A stretch of DNA of 64,000 bases, from positions 74,717,150-74,781,149 of the forward strand of contig JARZZO010000002.1 of the NCBI GenBank assembly GCA_030544215.1, written 5' to 3'. The position numbers and the translations under genes are program-made. Below are positions 1 to 14,199 of the stretch, one piece after another. Positions within the stretch are counted from its first letter, which is position 1. Every line of letters begins with the position of its first letter. Origin of the DNA: Zantedeschia hybrid cultivar. Lineage: Eukaryota; Streptophyta; Magnoliopsida; Alismatales; Araceae. A model generated the notes under the pieces. That model was not told the origin of the DNA and did no database searches. It saw nothing but the letters and a program-made list of their open reading frames with translations.

Positions 1-60
1 TCGGTACCGATATCGGTGGGTACCGGTACCGATACGTACCGGTATCGGCCATACCGGCTG
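1..60. repeat. GGTACCGG palindromic island
   Basis: Dense, degenerate copies of the self-complementary word GGTACCGGTACC fill the first 60 bases. The same wording recurs at 660-850. Such clusters are typical of subterminal transposase-binding regions, but binding is inferred only. Confidence 0.6.
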
Positions 61-659
61 GTACGGATATAAAATAGTTAGAAAAATTCAGAAAAAATCA
101 GAAGAAATTTAGAAAAAAAAAAATCAAAACATATAAAAAATTAATTAGATATGTGTTAAGTGTGACAAAAATGGATTAAGACAAAAAAGTACACATAACA
201 TGTATTAAATGACTATTTTGATACAATGAACGCAATTAGGGTTCAAGGAACGCAATTGATAACATGCTCTTACTCTAAATTATGCAATGAATATTAATTA
301 TGCTTCAATTAATGTTTAATTGAAGTAATTTGATAAAAGTCCTAACTTTTAACTGCTAATTAAGGTCAAAAATTGAAGATTGTCTATTTTGCTAAGAAAA
401 CGAATGTAAATAATCTAATAGTTAACAACTCAAAAGTAATATAAAGATTTAAAATATATATCATACCTTCTGCTATTTCTTTTTTTCTTCCACCCAAAAG
501 GGCCAAAACCTCTCCGACAGCAGGCTGCAGTGGCGGTGGGCGGCGGCAGCAGGTGGCGGCCGCGGCACCTTCCCCTCCTTCCTCTCCCAAAATCGCAGGA
601 GCCCCTCTCACAGATTTGTTTGTGTGAGAAGGGAAAGTGAAACACTCCTTTTAAGGGGC

Positions 660-850
660 GTTTCACATGTACCGGTCTGGTTTCATACGTACCAGCCGGT
701 ACCAGTCCGATTTTGGACGTACCGACCGGTACGCCCGAAATCGGACTGGTACCGAACTGGTACAGTATTTTTTTTTTTAATATGGAATCGGGTATTTGAC
801 CTCATATTGGTACCGGTGCCAACTGATACCGATATGTACCAGACGGAACT
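660..850. repeat. GGTACCGG palindromic island
   Basis: Repeated, degenerate GTACCGG / CCGGTAC words on both strands, interrupted by a T-run at 770-778. It is the partner of the island at 1-60 and similar in style to those at 14.2, 48.9 and 59.6 kb. Confidence 0.6.
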
Positions 851-879
851 GCCAATCGTGCTCCTGCCCCACTAGAAGT

Positions 880-1480
880 TCTTCACTAATCTATTGAGCT
901 TAGTCAAAATCCATTCAGGTAAAAGGCAAGTTGACATGATATGTGAAGGTATGGCAGAGAGTGTGGATTTGATCAATATTGTCCTCCCTGTTTTTGATAA
1001 AGTGTTGGCTTTCTAACTACTTAATCTACCTTCCACTCTATCCACAATGTACTAATATCGCTTCATTTTCCCCCAAACTAAATATATAGGGACCCTAGGA
1101 TACAGTGCATCTTTAGACAGATAATTGATCCCACTAATACTAATTAGAGAATTCTGCACATATAGTGGAGTGTTGGGACTAAAAATAATGTCAGATTTAC
1201 GTCTATTAATGGTTTGACCTGACCAAGATTCCTAAAGTTGAAGGCATTGCATCACATTAATCATCTCTGACTCAGTGGCCATTCCAAAAATGAATACATT
1301 GTCAGCATACATGAGATGAGTTATTGTAGGAGCTCGAGAGTTCACTTTAAATCCTTTAAGATGCCCTTCATATTGCCTTTGATAAAATAGAGAAGAGAGA
1401 ACCTCAGCACAGAGTATATAGATATACGGAGATAGAGGACAACCCTGTTTGATGCCACGTTGTGCCTTGATGAAACATTT
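880..1480 (-). pseudogene. LINE reverse transcriptase fragment
   Basis: Minus-strand translation from about 1470 down gives GIKQGCPLSPYIYILCAEVL, the conserved block before the palm active site of plant LINE (L1-type) reverse transcriptases. It is followed by MYADNVFIF, which corresponds to the catalytic YADD box with the second aspartate changed to asparagine. Further on the read matches the thumb region (KVEGRLSS, KANTLSKTGRTILIKSTLS, IPSHIMSTCLLPEWI). In-frame stops and at least one frameshift interrupt it. The changed catalytic residue and the stops mark it as dead. Endonuclease and 3' parts are absent. Confidence 0.85.
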
Positions 1481-1489
1481 TGGCTCGTT

Positions 1490-2400
1490 AATAGAGAAAG
1501 TCGATGTAGAAATCTACCTCTCTTTTCTTCCCTTATGGGACATCTAGATATGACTGAAAGGGGCCCACTAGAAACCAAACATGGCTGATGTAGCATTTGG
1601 GAATGCACCCACTATTCCCCCACTAGGAGAAGAGAAGGCTATTGACATCTCATCCATTGTTATAGAAGGCAAATGACTTCTTTCATTCATTATTTAATGT
1701 TACCTCTCTTTTTGGGAATGCACCCTTTGAGCTCCATAGGCACTTTTGATAAGGAAGGCTTGATTTTGAGGGTGTCCTTTTTATCCCACCAGATCACCCA
1801 CCCATGCCCATGACTTCACCCTCAAGGATAATAGTGTAAAAGCACATTCACAAATCACCAAACTGTTTCATTTCTCAAACAAGTAAGAAATCACCAAATA
1901 TCGTTGTTTAAAATCACGCACTTTGGACACATCTGTTTAAAAGTAGATTTTGATAAAATCAACCAGCCTTTTCCTGTGAGATACCCAAATATCAATGAAA
2001 CATGTCCCTTAAAAGCTAGCCCAAACTGAATTACAAACCATATAAAACTTGGTAAGAATATATGCAGTACGAGTATATTTTTCTTATGAACAGAGATACA
2101 GATACTAAGTTTCCAACAATTGTGCGCCATTGACATGCTTTTAACATGCTTTAAGCATAGAATTGAACGACCAAAATTACACAATGCTAAGGTCACTGCC
2201 AACACATGCATGTGCTTTCTTGAGAAAAAAACCATATTATTAATATAAAGATTTTTGTAAAGCCAATACAATACAATCCAAAATTCTTTCTACTTTAGAA
2301 CATGATCATGTCAATCTTCACCTTATGGCTAAAAATAATAAAATTCAGCAACATATAAATTCAGAACATGATCATGTCAATCTACCGAACCCTATTGTGT
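1490..2400. other. Intergenic stretch, no gene recognised
   Basis: AT-rich DNA without a recognisable coding region. The one long minus-strand open frame (1891-2271) has no family features. The words AACATGATCATGTCAATC are repeated at 2300 and 2365. Confidence 0.5.
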
Positions 2401-2429
2401 CGTTTACTTGATCCAATCTTAGAAAGGAC

Positions 2430-3145
2430 CCCTCCCTCTCTAGGTTGGATAGGTTCCTGATTTCTGTTGATTGGGAAGATCATTTTCCTCTAGCACAAGT
2501 AAGTTGCTAACAAGGATGACTTCTGATCATAAGCGTTCCTTCTTCATTTTCCTCTAGCACAAGTAAATTGCTAACAAGGATGACTTTTGATCATAAGCGT
2601 TCCTTCTTTGGTCTCACAGCTCTACTTGTAGGCATAAGTCTTTCAGGATGGAGAGATATTAACTTAGAGAGGAGGGTTTTTCAATGAGATACTCCTCAAA
2701 GAGATACTTCAATGTGATACTCCTCAAAGAGATCTATTGGAAGCAAAAGATCCGGAGAGAAGTGGATTAAACAAGGAGACAAAAATACAACTTACTTTCG
2801 GCGAGTGGCTTTAGGGTAGAAGAAGAATGAATTAGATCAAATGTCTGAGGGAAGGAGATCAGATTTTCTGTAATGCCTATCATATTTGTGACCATGTTTG
2901 GGACTATTATTCCAGGTTATTCACTGAGCTGGATTTCTTTAGACCTTCCATTGCCAATGGACTTCTCCCTTCCTTCCCGAAACAGGAGAGAGAGTCCATT
3001 TCTGTACCTTTTTTTGAGGAGGAGATTAGACGGTCTGTCTTTGCCCTTGCAGGTAATAAGGCCCCAAACCTGGATGGCTTCCCCATTTTTGTTTCTTAGG
3101 CTTGTTGAGAGGTTGTTGAAGATGATCTTTATCATGCTTTAACAT
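2430..3145 (+). pseudogene. LINE reverse transcriptase N-terminal fragment
   Basis: Plus-strand translation near 2843 gives CLREGDQIF, HICDHVWDYYSRLFTE, EEEIRRSVFALAGNKAP and DGFPIF. This is the segment between endonuclease and palm of plant LINE polyproteins, including a degenerate form of the hallmark KAPGPDGFP (here KAPNLDGFP). It is broken by stops and frameshifts and ends before the catalytic core. Its strand is opposite to the piece at 880-1480, so the two are unlikely to be one insertion. Confidence 0.8.
2481..2608. repeat. 64-bp tandem duplication
   Basis: Two adjacent copies (2481-2544 and 2545-2608) starting CATTTTCCTCTAGCACAAGT and ending GCGTTCCTTCTT, differing at a few positions. 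They lie at the 5' side of the LINE fragment. Confidence 0.9.
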
Positions 3146-3550
3146 AATTGCTTCAGGACGTATCTCTTTCTTAGCAAATTGGACACTTTTAATTATGTGT
3201 TATTATTTCGGATGTAAATCATTGAGTGAAAACTTTTCACTATAATTTTAATATTAAAAATATTTGCTACATCAGATGCTTGGAGACAAACAGGTCAGAT
3301 TTAGTATGGATCTTAGGTGGATCCATGATCTTATCTATCATACTATCAATTTAGACCCCTATACATATCGATTATGGTAGATTGTTTGTTAATCAACCTA
3401 TGAACTAATTATCAATTGAATAATCAAGGGTTATCATTTGCAACAGTACCACGTCAAAAAAAAAAAACTATAAAATATCCACATTATCTATTAGACAATC
3501 CTAACTATTTGACTTGATTGCATGGTTAACGAAATAATTTTCTAAGATCA

Positions 3551-4142
3551 TGTGTTTGTGGATAATCCCCTATATGATTTATATTTGCATATAACCCCTT
3601 AACTATAGTTGTATTTGCATATAATCCCCTTAATGATGTTGATTTACTTTGAATTCCATCTGAATTAAATAGTGTTGCCTTACACAGAGCATGTAAAAGC
3701 TACTAAATGAAAATACTAATAATATCCTTATTTAAAATATAACTATCTCACAAGAAAAATCACACAAACATCCTATAAGCTTATTGTATATATTTAGCAT
3801 CAAAAAGATTATTTTTATGTATAACACATATTTTTAAATAAAAATATTTTTATGCTAAATATACTTATAAAGTTGAATTATAACAAACTTACCGGTAGAT
3901 GTCCATGCGATTTTTCTTGTAGGATAGTTATATTTTAGCTGAGGGTATTATTGATATTTTTATTCAATATCTTGCACATGTTTTATAACAATATTTTAAC
4001 CGAAGAAAAATTCAAAACAAACTATATAGTTAAGGAGTTTATATGCAAATACCACCATAATTAAGGAGGGTACACCCAAATACAAATTATGAAAGAGATT
4101 ATATACAAATACAAAATCATTTAAGTGCTTATTTGCAGAAAC
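3551..4142. mobile_element. Foldback/MITE with long imperfect inverted repeat
   Basis: The whole stretch folds back around about 3830. Left words such as CAAGAAAAATCACACAAACATC-like DNA (3758) pair with GATGTCCATGCGATTTTTCTTG-like DNA on the right (3898). TTTAGCATCAAAAAG pairs with ATTTTTATGCTAAATA. The outer arms contain short direct repeats (ATTTGCATATAACCCCTTAA) that pair with TTAAGGAGTTTATATGCAAAT on the right. There is no coding capacity. The superfamily cannot be assigned because target duplications are not clear. Confidence 0.75.
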
Positions 4143-4323
4143 TCCTAATTTTTATTTACATCAATTCTTAAACTCTACTTTAACCATTAAAAACTTAGAA
4201 CCTCTTGAATAGTTGCATCATGTATAAATATAAATTCACCCATAGTTCAGTCTTAAAGCATGCCAAGTTGGACATGACTTAGATCAAACTCTGATCCAAA
4301 TCATGTTTTTATAGTATTTAGAC

Positions 4324-4540
4324 AATATTATCTTACATACCGTCTGAATATGCACAATGTCTCAAAATTATTGTCGTGATGTCATATTTGATATGTGCAA
4401 ATGTTTCATATGTGCCACCGAAATGACTTGTTTGATAGATATATTATTTTATAAGGACATGTAGGATAATATGTAAGTAAGCATGGCATTTAAGAAATTT
4501 AACATATAGGGACGGTTAATATGAAATTATCCCTTAACTT
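4324..4540. repeat. Dispersed repeat, partial copy of a MITE
   Basis: About 210 bp matches the MITE at 17895-18164 inside intron 1 of the GT8 gene. Shared words include TTATCTTACATACC, TTTCATATGTGCCAC, ATATGTAAGTAAGCATG and GGTTAATATGAAATTATCC. The left terminal part is poorly preserved here. Confidence 0.7.
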
Positions 4541-5514
4541 AAAAGAATAATTATGTAGTACTCCTAAACTCTATTATATTATATTCTCTTCCCCATATTA
4601 TATATATTGCCATGTGCAGCACCATCGTCGGATATTTATTTGCCTTAACTTTAGATGGATTGATTCTTTGCACTTTTTCGCCTCCTCGCATAATAAAAAA
4701 TAATCACATATATTCTCATAAAATCTATCATATTCTATTACATACCCTCCAAAATCGTGTACTTTCACAACTTAGCCGTGTTTCCAATGGAATGTTCATT
4801 TAACTAAGATGGCACTTAGAACCAGAGGGATAGAACTGGAACAATATTGTTCACTATGAAGATATACATGACAATATAAGAGATATGAAAGTATATACTA
4901 GACTATGAAAGATTTTAGAATATAAGGATCCCACAATTATATCAGTTAGCTAAGTCTAAGATACGCAATGATGATCATCTAAAAAGTTAAAAATTGAGTA
5001 CTGAATGTTGCATACAAGGAAATATCACATTAACAATTCTTTTTTATTTTTAAAAATTAGGATTTTGTTAACATTCCTTACTTAAACTTAGTAGTATAAG
5101 CTTTTAACACCCGCTCGATTGCACAATAGGGGAAAAATAATTCAACTCTAAATTTTAACATAGTTTGGTTGATCCACTTATGCCATTACACGTTGTTTGA
5201 GACCATGTAATTTAGTCTAATTGAAAGGGTTGTATGAGAAAAAATTTACTAATTACGTTCCAATTTTTAATGGTCCATATGTTGGTTAACTCAACAATAT
5301 ATTCCACTCCAACCTGTTAAAGAAAACTATAATTTTCATCAAAATTACTGATTATTATAGCGCCTACTATTAATGGACGTGGAATATTTTTTTAAGATAA
5401 CCCATTGAAAATTTTCATTGACTTTTAAACTTTTAAACAAATAACTTTAATCAGGTAAATAGACACACGAAGCGCGTATGATTAATTAGTCTATAACTGA
5501 TTTATAGAAGTGAA
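4541..5514. other. AT-rich intergenic DNA
   Basis: No gene or clear element recognised. Short open frames only. Confidence 0.5.
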
Positions 5515-6097
5515 CTAGTTTCAAACCCGTGCGATGCACGGTATTTATGTGAAATTATTTAAAATATATAATAAATTTATTTTAAAAAAAATATTATATT
5601 GATTTAAATAACTTTGTCTTAATAAAATTTTAATTTTAAGCAAATAATTAAAGATAAAGATAATTTTGCATGATAAATATTAAATTTTTAATTCTAAGGG
5701 ATCTAATCTGAAGGCATTTCGATCGCATGATAAACTGTATTAGTGCTAGTTATGTGAGTTTAATGGAGAGATCTTAAGATATCCAAAATAGTGTTGAAAA
5801 ATAAAAATAAAAAGAAAAACAGTAATATGCAATAAATAATTAAGCATAAATATAATTTTGTACGAGGACTCCGACGAAACAATAACAACATGCAAATTAG
5901 GTAAAATACTATTCAAGTACAATGGATGACCATGGTACTTTCACGTAATAAAGAATTTAACAGCACCGTTATTCAAAAATAGATCATTCATGAAGAGTAC
6001 TGTCGATGAAGGTTGATTTCAAGTAAAGATACATAAGATATACTTCTAACTTTAGAGTTTTGAGTCGTCTTATTTATTAGGTGGCTTATCATATATA

Positions 6098-7440
<1,343 letters not shown>

Positions 7441-7513
7441 CTCTTTATCAACCGGCCGGTTCACCTCTCTTACAATTTAGCTATTTTCCTGCACGAGTAC
7501 ACGGTTCCACAGC

Positions 7514-7516
<3 letters not shown>

Positions 7517-7580
<64 letters not shown>
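7517..7580. repeat. (TA)n microsatellite
   Basis: About 32 uninterrupted TA units. Confidence 0.97.
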
Positions 7581-7583
<3 letters not shown>

Positions 7584-7599
7584 CCTAGATTAACACTTT

Positions 7600-9480
7600 T
7601 AAAAAAAAAAAATTGATAACACAGCAAAGATGTCAACTACAACTACACGTATCACCTTATTTTTGTTTCTTATTATAACTGTCTAACCAAAAATGTTTCT
7701 TCACGATAACAATTTTATTCCTCAAAACCATTGAAAAAATCATGAACTATATGTTAAATTTAAAAAATAAAATGTGATTTATAAATATATAAAATAAATT
7801 AAAATTTTAAAATTTATATAATATATATTTTAAAAATATGTACTAACTCATAAATTTATGAATATTTTAAATATTCTTTTGGTAATTTATACAAAAATAA
7901 GATGAGATATATTAAGGGTTTGAACTGTATGTTAACCTTTTAAATATAAAAATTAATTTTAAAATGTATTACATAGAATGCATGTAATGTTTAATAATTT
8001 TTATATAATTTAATTATTTTTATACATACAAGATCAAAAATTAAAATTAGGATATAGAAATAAAAATTTGCAATATTGATTCCAATAACATCGAAAAATT
8101 CTAAGTCTAATTTTGATACATATTAGATGGATTTTTTCTATAGAATCCACTTTTTAAAGTAAAAAATGGGCTGGAAAGTTGGATAATCAGGTCTTCGGTT
8201 ATAGCCCTGGTGTCTAGGTTCGGTATCCATCCATTTGTCCTAGTCTTGACCCAAAAGCAATAGTTTTTAGTTAGGATTGGGTCAGGATTAAACCAACATT
8301 GTGTACTTATCGAAAGAACATGGCAGCACATAAATGAGATATACATAAACTCATTCAAATTATTACTTAATGTACATGACAATACTAAAATGGAAATCTT
8401 ATTATTTAGGCTTAGGAGTATCATGAAGTTATTTAAAGAATCATACATGAATGAATGTTTTGTAGACTTCATTTATGTGAAAAGCACATCATCATATTGG
8501 TGTTATAAGTTTTGTAAGTTCTCTGTTCCGAACATTGCCATGAAGTAGATACAAGTTTTAAATCTTAACGCAGGCATGGCATATCTTGTTGGATCTGTCT
8601 TTTTTGCCACATCAGAGCTATGGGAGTTGAACCCAATTCTTTACAATGAACCCCCACAAATCAATAAGGAACTATAATGATCAAATTATTTTACTTCAAG
8701 GAGAACAATAGTTGAGATGGAAACAATAATACAGAAGCAGATATATTCCCATAATGATAACATTTGACATCCAAAGGCATAGCCGGACTTTGGACAAAAT
8801 AAAAGTTTTCGTTCAAGCAGTGAATAATGGAAAACAGTTATTTTGATAATTTGATCCTATCATGAAAAATATTATATTAACTTTACACCTTATATTATAT
8901 GTTAATAAATGTTATAAGGAACAAATTTCACTTATTTAGATTATAGAAAGAAAAAAAGTTGGATCAATCATACCTATTTTACTTGTGATATGACTTATAA
9001 GTAAAGTGGCATATAATGTATACAAAAAAGAGAGAAATTAGGAATCCAAAAAATGAACTATATAATAGAGCACGCAAAAATTATAATGATAGCACAGTAA
9101 TATTACCTCTCAAAAAATCATGTTTCAAACTGTATTACAATAAAGTGATAAGCATAAAATTATGAAAAGTAGAAAAGAATTAAATTAAATGTTAATAAAA
9201 CATAAATCTATATGGTCAATCATGTAAAAAAGATCTCATGAAGATAAGAGAGAATCTGTATGGCACATCAATGGATCAAGGCCATACACTAACAAACACG
9301 CGTAGAGGGGGGACAAAGACTCTACCTCTACAAGAAGGTATTGTTTTCTTGTGTTGAAGACAGGACAATCTTATGTTTGATTACCTTGTACAAGGATGGA
9401 AAGCAAAATTAACGTTCCTTAATCGAATGGAAGTTCTTGTCAATGCCATATGCCTTTTGGGGAAAAGAACTCCAATTTTG
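7600..9480. other. AT-rich intergenic DNA, no gene recognised
   Basis: No reading frame with recognisable protein features. The 121-codon minus frame at 8107-8472 has no family match I can see. Confidence 0.5.
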
Positions 9481-9720
9481 CCCTTGCTAGTTACTACTTA
9501 AATTAGGAGGGGGAGGCATGGGGCCCCCTTGCCCCCCCTCCTGGCTTTGCCACTGGAATTAAGGTGGTGCCACACTCTTAATTTTGTACATCATCTATAT
9601 TCTTAAAAAGAAGTTGACTACGGATACAAAGCAAAGAACCATATTAATGAAAAATATTTTTCATGGCTTTAGATACTCCATGTAATTGGATTAGTTATGT
9701 GTCTCTTAATGGGCTTGCCC

Positions 9721-9845
9721 ATTAAAAGTATTCTTTTACTATTCATTGGGGCTCGATTTATGATGTTTTAGAATTTTTGTATATATGTATTAAAAGTATT
9801 CTTTTAGTATTCAATAGGGCTCAATTTATGATGTTTTAGAATTTT

Positions 9846-9905
<60 letters not shown>
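9721..9905. repeat. 68-bp tandem duplication followed by (TA)n(GA)n
   Basis: ATTAAAAGTATTCTTTTA starts at 9721 and 9789 and both copies run through GATGTTTTAGAATTTTTGTA. The second leads into about 42 bp of TA and about 16 bp of GA dinucleotides. Confidence 0.9.
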
Positions 9906-9906
<1 letters not shown>

Positions 9907-12480
9907 GAGTGCTATGGTGGCTATAGTGCGTGCGCGCTATTTCGACCCCTTCCTCATATTAAAAAAAATAAAAATTATGAAATTTTTAAATACTGAACTC
10001 TCCTGCAAAATAAATTTCATCCCTTTTGGCATAATTTTCACCGTTAGATTGTAAGGCATTTAACTTAAATTGTCCAATTTTACATGCATAAATTAGAGAT
10101 GAATACTAAACCTCCAAGGGATGAGAAGAACTCTATGGACTAATTTGACGAATTTTTTTTAGACTATTTTTTATGATTTTTAAAAATCGAGATTTACATG
10201 TGCCAAATAAACAATTAAGATTGAGTTTCTCGATCAAACCATGATTAGACAGTCAAATAAAGCCACTGGGGATAGAACCATCCTAAGGAGGGTTATTGAA
10301 TATTTAAAATTTTATTAATTTTGTTTAAAATATAAAGATGTGGTTTAAACCGCACTCACTCTAACAAATTGCATTCTAGCATTTATACGTACATGTGTGT
10401 GTGCACGCGCACCCCAGCGAATATTACTCTTATTAATTTAATTCTTGTTTGTTTGATATGTCCAATAGGATGAGAGATTAAAAAAAGCTTCACACATATA
10501 GCAAGTCAAAGTTGAAACACTAATAATATGAATGAAGAAGATTATACAATAAATCATAAAGAGGCCATCTTCACACTTCTTGTACAACATTGGTTTCATA
10601 TTGGGTCAAAGATCAAATTCCAGATGTAGAGATCAGGTTATATAAGGTCAACTAAAAAAATGAAGTCGCACCATTTTTTTCCGCATCAAGCAACTACCAA
10701 ACTATGACAAGCTAGTCCCAACTCCCAACTCATCTTTTTAGACGGGTCCAAAATTTAACCCAAACTTTATCCTAAGAATCACCAAAAACGGTACTAGGGT
10801 GGGATGAGACCCGATTGGAACCAAATGGAGATTGTGTCTCTTGACTGCCTTTTTTGAAAAAAAAATATTCTCTCGGTAGTAATACTTGTTGCACTGAAGG
10901 TGCAATTTATATCGTCCCTCAAAATAATGGGTAAATAAATAAATAATTTTTAAAAAAAAAAGACCCCGAGGTGTCTTATATGTCTGTACAAACCGATCTC
11001 CGATCAGACACTCAAAAAAATCTGAAAAATAAAAAACCATCATATATATTGTTGTAACACTTCGAGATTGACACATATCCTTGTAAATAAGCCATTGTCT
11101 ATAATAATACTCATCTACATTTTAAAAGAATGTTACGTCATACGCCATCGCTTTGACACTGTTTGGTGTAAAGATAGAAGAAACTAAATTGCCAATTGCA
11201 GCTATGAACTGTAAATGTCTTTTTTGGGGGGTCAATAGTTGCACATGTCAAAGATTAAAAGATAGAGATCTAAAACTTTGGTGCAAAATCTAAACGTAAT
11301 TTAGTCATTTCTGTCTTTAAACTATGCTTTAAGCAAATGGTCTTGACAGTGAGGACATACATTCAAGTAACACGTTCATAGCAGTAAGGGTACAAGTGTA
11401 CATATCAAAGTATGTACACCTACAGCTAGCCAACAAGCTGAAGAAGATCCAGACAAGCAGAGCTGAGGCAATTCGGGAAAACCATGCGTCAATATTCTCT
11501 ATTTAGGAAACACTCGAACCGTATCCATGGAACCTATCTATCTATAGGAAAACTCGCCAAATTCAGCGTACCTAAAGCGATAAAACCCCGTTTTCCTTGT
11601 CATCAGAAGAACCCATTAAGAAAGAGAAGAGATCTTCTCAGTACACATTTGAACCGAAGTCCAATAATACCGAGAAGAAGAAGAGACCAAACATTACATA
11701 AAGTTCTCCTCATGTGATCCCAAAATTTAATAAATATCTAAATCCTTTCTCTCTCAATACTACTGGACTCCGATGCAAACCTATATTGAGAGGATCTCCT
11801 CTCATCATGAAATCCCCTAGGCCACAATAGGCCAGCCCCACCCCCTCATTACTCCTGTGGGCGTTACCCTGGCTGGAGCCCTCTCCCCACCTTCCAATCT
11901 GGTGGTGGAGTTATTCCCATCCCTACTAGAACAACTCTTTAATTTCTTTCTTATCCTCTTGACAACTGTACATTAAACGGACAGGGCACTGACACAATTG
12001 TTCACAATGCCGCCAATATAGGATTTTTTACATATAACTTCTTATAATCTTGTGATACTACAGTAAGTTCTTATAATCTGATTGTTTATAAATAAATTTT
12101 TACAATTACAATTTTCTTATAAATAAATCTTTTTAGAAATTTATTTGTAACACTCTCGGAAATTTATTTGTAAGCTTTAAAGTCTTTCACTAATTCATAG
12201 TAAATTGTAGAGATTTCTTTGTAAACGATCAAATTATAGAGACTCATTTATAATATCAAAAAATTATAAAAACTTATATGTAAAAAATCCTTATTGTTAA
12301 TGTTAAGCTTCTGTATCTGCCTTTTGTTCAGTTCAGAGAACCTACTCCAAATAGCATCTTCACCCCCATTGGGTTCTCCAGCAAGCATGAAGCATGCACT
12401 TGGCCAAGAAAAATATCGGAAGATCTTGGCTTCAGCTGTCCTTAGATTAGAATAGGGTAAGTGGTCGGTGGGAGGAGAGT
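9906..12480. other. Intergenic DNA, no gene recognised
   Basis: AT-rich sequence with isolated open frames (10738-11076 minus, 11484-11717 plus) that show no domain. The latter is basic and repeat-free but I do not recognise it. Confidence 0.45.
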
Positions 12481-12584
12481 TTGGATGTGGGCTTCTTTGA
12501 GATGTTGCGAGCCCCGCTGTCCCCTAGATAAGGCCTCGGCCCTCGGTGAGGTGATTAAATAGAGTTCGGTTCCTATGAGCGCAA

Positions 12585-12735
12585 GTGAGGATGGGATGGG
12601 GCAGTTGGTTCATCCACCTCCCTTTTAAAAGGAAAGTCTCAGGTTCGGTCTTGGTTGGGGCCTAAAAACCTCACAGTCATGCAGTCCTTGTATTGTTGAG
12701 ATCTTTATTTTCTGGTCTATGGGATTATTTCTCTA
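12585..12735 (+). mobile_element. tRNA-derived SINE-like unit
   Basis: GGGGCAGTTGG at about 12598 resembles an internal pol III A box, and AGGTTCGGTCTT at about 12641 resembles a B box. They lie about 35-45 bases apart, as in tRNA genes and plant SINEs. A tRNA-unrelated tail ends in a T-rich stretch. No cloverleaf closes well, so I do not call a tRNA gene. Confidence 0.45.
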
Positions 12736-14199
12736 AAAATTAGAAAAACTTAAAATTATCATCTAATTAGGCGGACCAATCGACCTAATCGAAATTATCT
12801 CCAACTCGAGAGGAAAATTTCGAGTTCTAGATTAGAACTCCGATCGCTTATAAATAGTTGTACATACTCGGCCTCGGTCCCTTTCAACAAAACAAAAAAA
12901 AATGTGAGGATGGGTGCAAAAGAGGAGAGAGAGTTTTAAGAAAACCCTTCATAAGAGAATAGAAAAAAAGTAATTGGAAAGGGTTATTTTAAAAATTTTC
13001 TCTCTCTACACTTAACAAGTCTCATTCTCACGTACACTTAGAAGATCTAATTTAAATTAAATAACTAGACACGTTACCCACCTGACTCAGCCAAAACCAT
13101 GACGGGGCACATTCTCTTACAGGGATAGGTTGAGTGAGCACGGAAATATATTGAGGTTGCAAGTGTCACACGACGTTTTTTGTCAGGTGGCATGGTGATT
13201 AGATGTTTTTATATCCGTTTTAAATGAACGGAGTTACTGTTGTTTTTTTTTCATTTAGAGATTTTTTTTGTACAAAGTTTTGAATCTTTCACGCTTATAC
13301 CATGACATGTTATAATTTGGAACTTGTACTTTTCAGCCTCTATAATTTCAGATATTTATAAGTTCCGGCAATTTTTGTATTCTTTATTAGTTTTTACAAT
13401 TACTTAAAACAATCTGAAAAAGCTCTCAACTCTCTCTAGAAAGGTCTTTTTTTTAAAGATGATTTAAAGATTGTGAGAGGTTCCAAAAAATATGAAGATT
13501 GCAGGGTGTTATAAGAATTGAAAAGTCAAAAAATCCTTTTAAATTTGAAACCTTCAAACCCAAAGTAGTCACTCTTATTGCATGTATTACATAAAAGGAT
13601 ATACTATTTTGTTAAGAGAAATATCTGCTGTAGTTACTGCAACCAGCAGGATTTGGTGGTGCAACACTCATTTCTCGTGTTAAAGGTTCTTAAATCAGCT
13701 GTGACTTCTTTGTAAGAACAGGTCAAAGTATAGACCTTTTGGGTAGTCTCCATGACTTGGAGAATGCTGACAGCTATTGGGTCTCGATCAAAAGTTACAA
13801 GTATGGAAAATTGAACAAGGACTTAGAAATCCGATTTGGAGGAATGTGTCTACCCTATTTGACACAAGGATTCCCTCGGACATTTCTCACTCGTCGGCGA
13901 CCGACCCAGTTACAACTTGTGATATAAGAATCCTCCAGGGTGGTTCTAAAACGACGGATCACAACACACCGGAAGCCTCTCCACAAAGTATTAGTTAAAT
14001 TCTCACAACTTATATGGTTAGCTTGTGCTTATCTATCTAGCCATCCTCTTTGCTTTAACACACCCATCTGCAAAGAGCTAGAAGACAGAATACTGTAGAA
14101 ATCTAATCAAATCCGAAGGCAACCTTGATGAAATCATGAGGACGGCAAGGAAGATCCAAAAACTTACGCGTGTTAAACTAGGAAGAACACAAGGTCTAA

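Larger units (their letters stand above)
1..860 (-). mobile_element. hAT-like element 5' region (non-autonomous or partial)
   Basis: Read on the minus strand, this stretch runs from a palindrome-rich GGTACCGG island (about 850-660), through a GC-rich leader (620-490), to a splice-donor-like GTATGAT near 465. An AT-rich stretch follows whose wording (ACCTTAATTAGC, AGTTAAAAGTTAGGACTTTT) closely resembles the 5' intron of the hAT transposase at 60.2-61.1 kb. A second GGTACCGG island lies at 1-60. The layout (island, GC-rich leader, donor, AT-rich intron) matches 59.55-60.2 kb on the plus strand. I infer a deleted relative of that hAT element with subterminal islands. No transposase coding sequence is visible and the outer end is cut by the window edge. 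Confidence 0.45.

Noticed and set aside
8107..8472. 121-codon minus-strand frame
   Set aside because: No domain, AT-rich composition, no splice or promoter context; likely chance.
9500..9550. CCCCCTTGCCCCCCCTCCTGGCTTTGCCACTGG-type C-rich word as a transposon terminus
   Set aside because: It resembles terminal sequences common in plant transposon remnants, but no partner end was found, so it is not annotated.
11484..11717. 77-codon basic frame, considered as organelle-derived DNA
   Set aside because: I could not match it to any organellar gene; no support beyond an open frame.
12598..12652. tRNA gene
   Set aside because: A and B boxes are present but stems do not pair into a cloverleaf, so it is treated as SINE-like.
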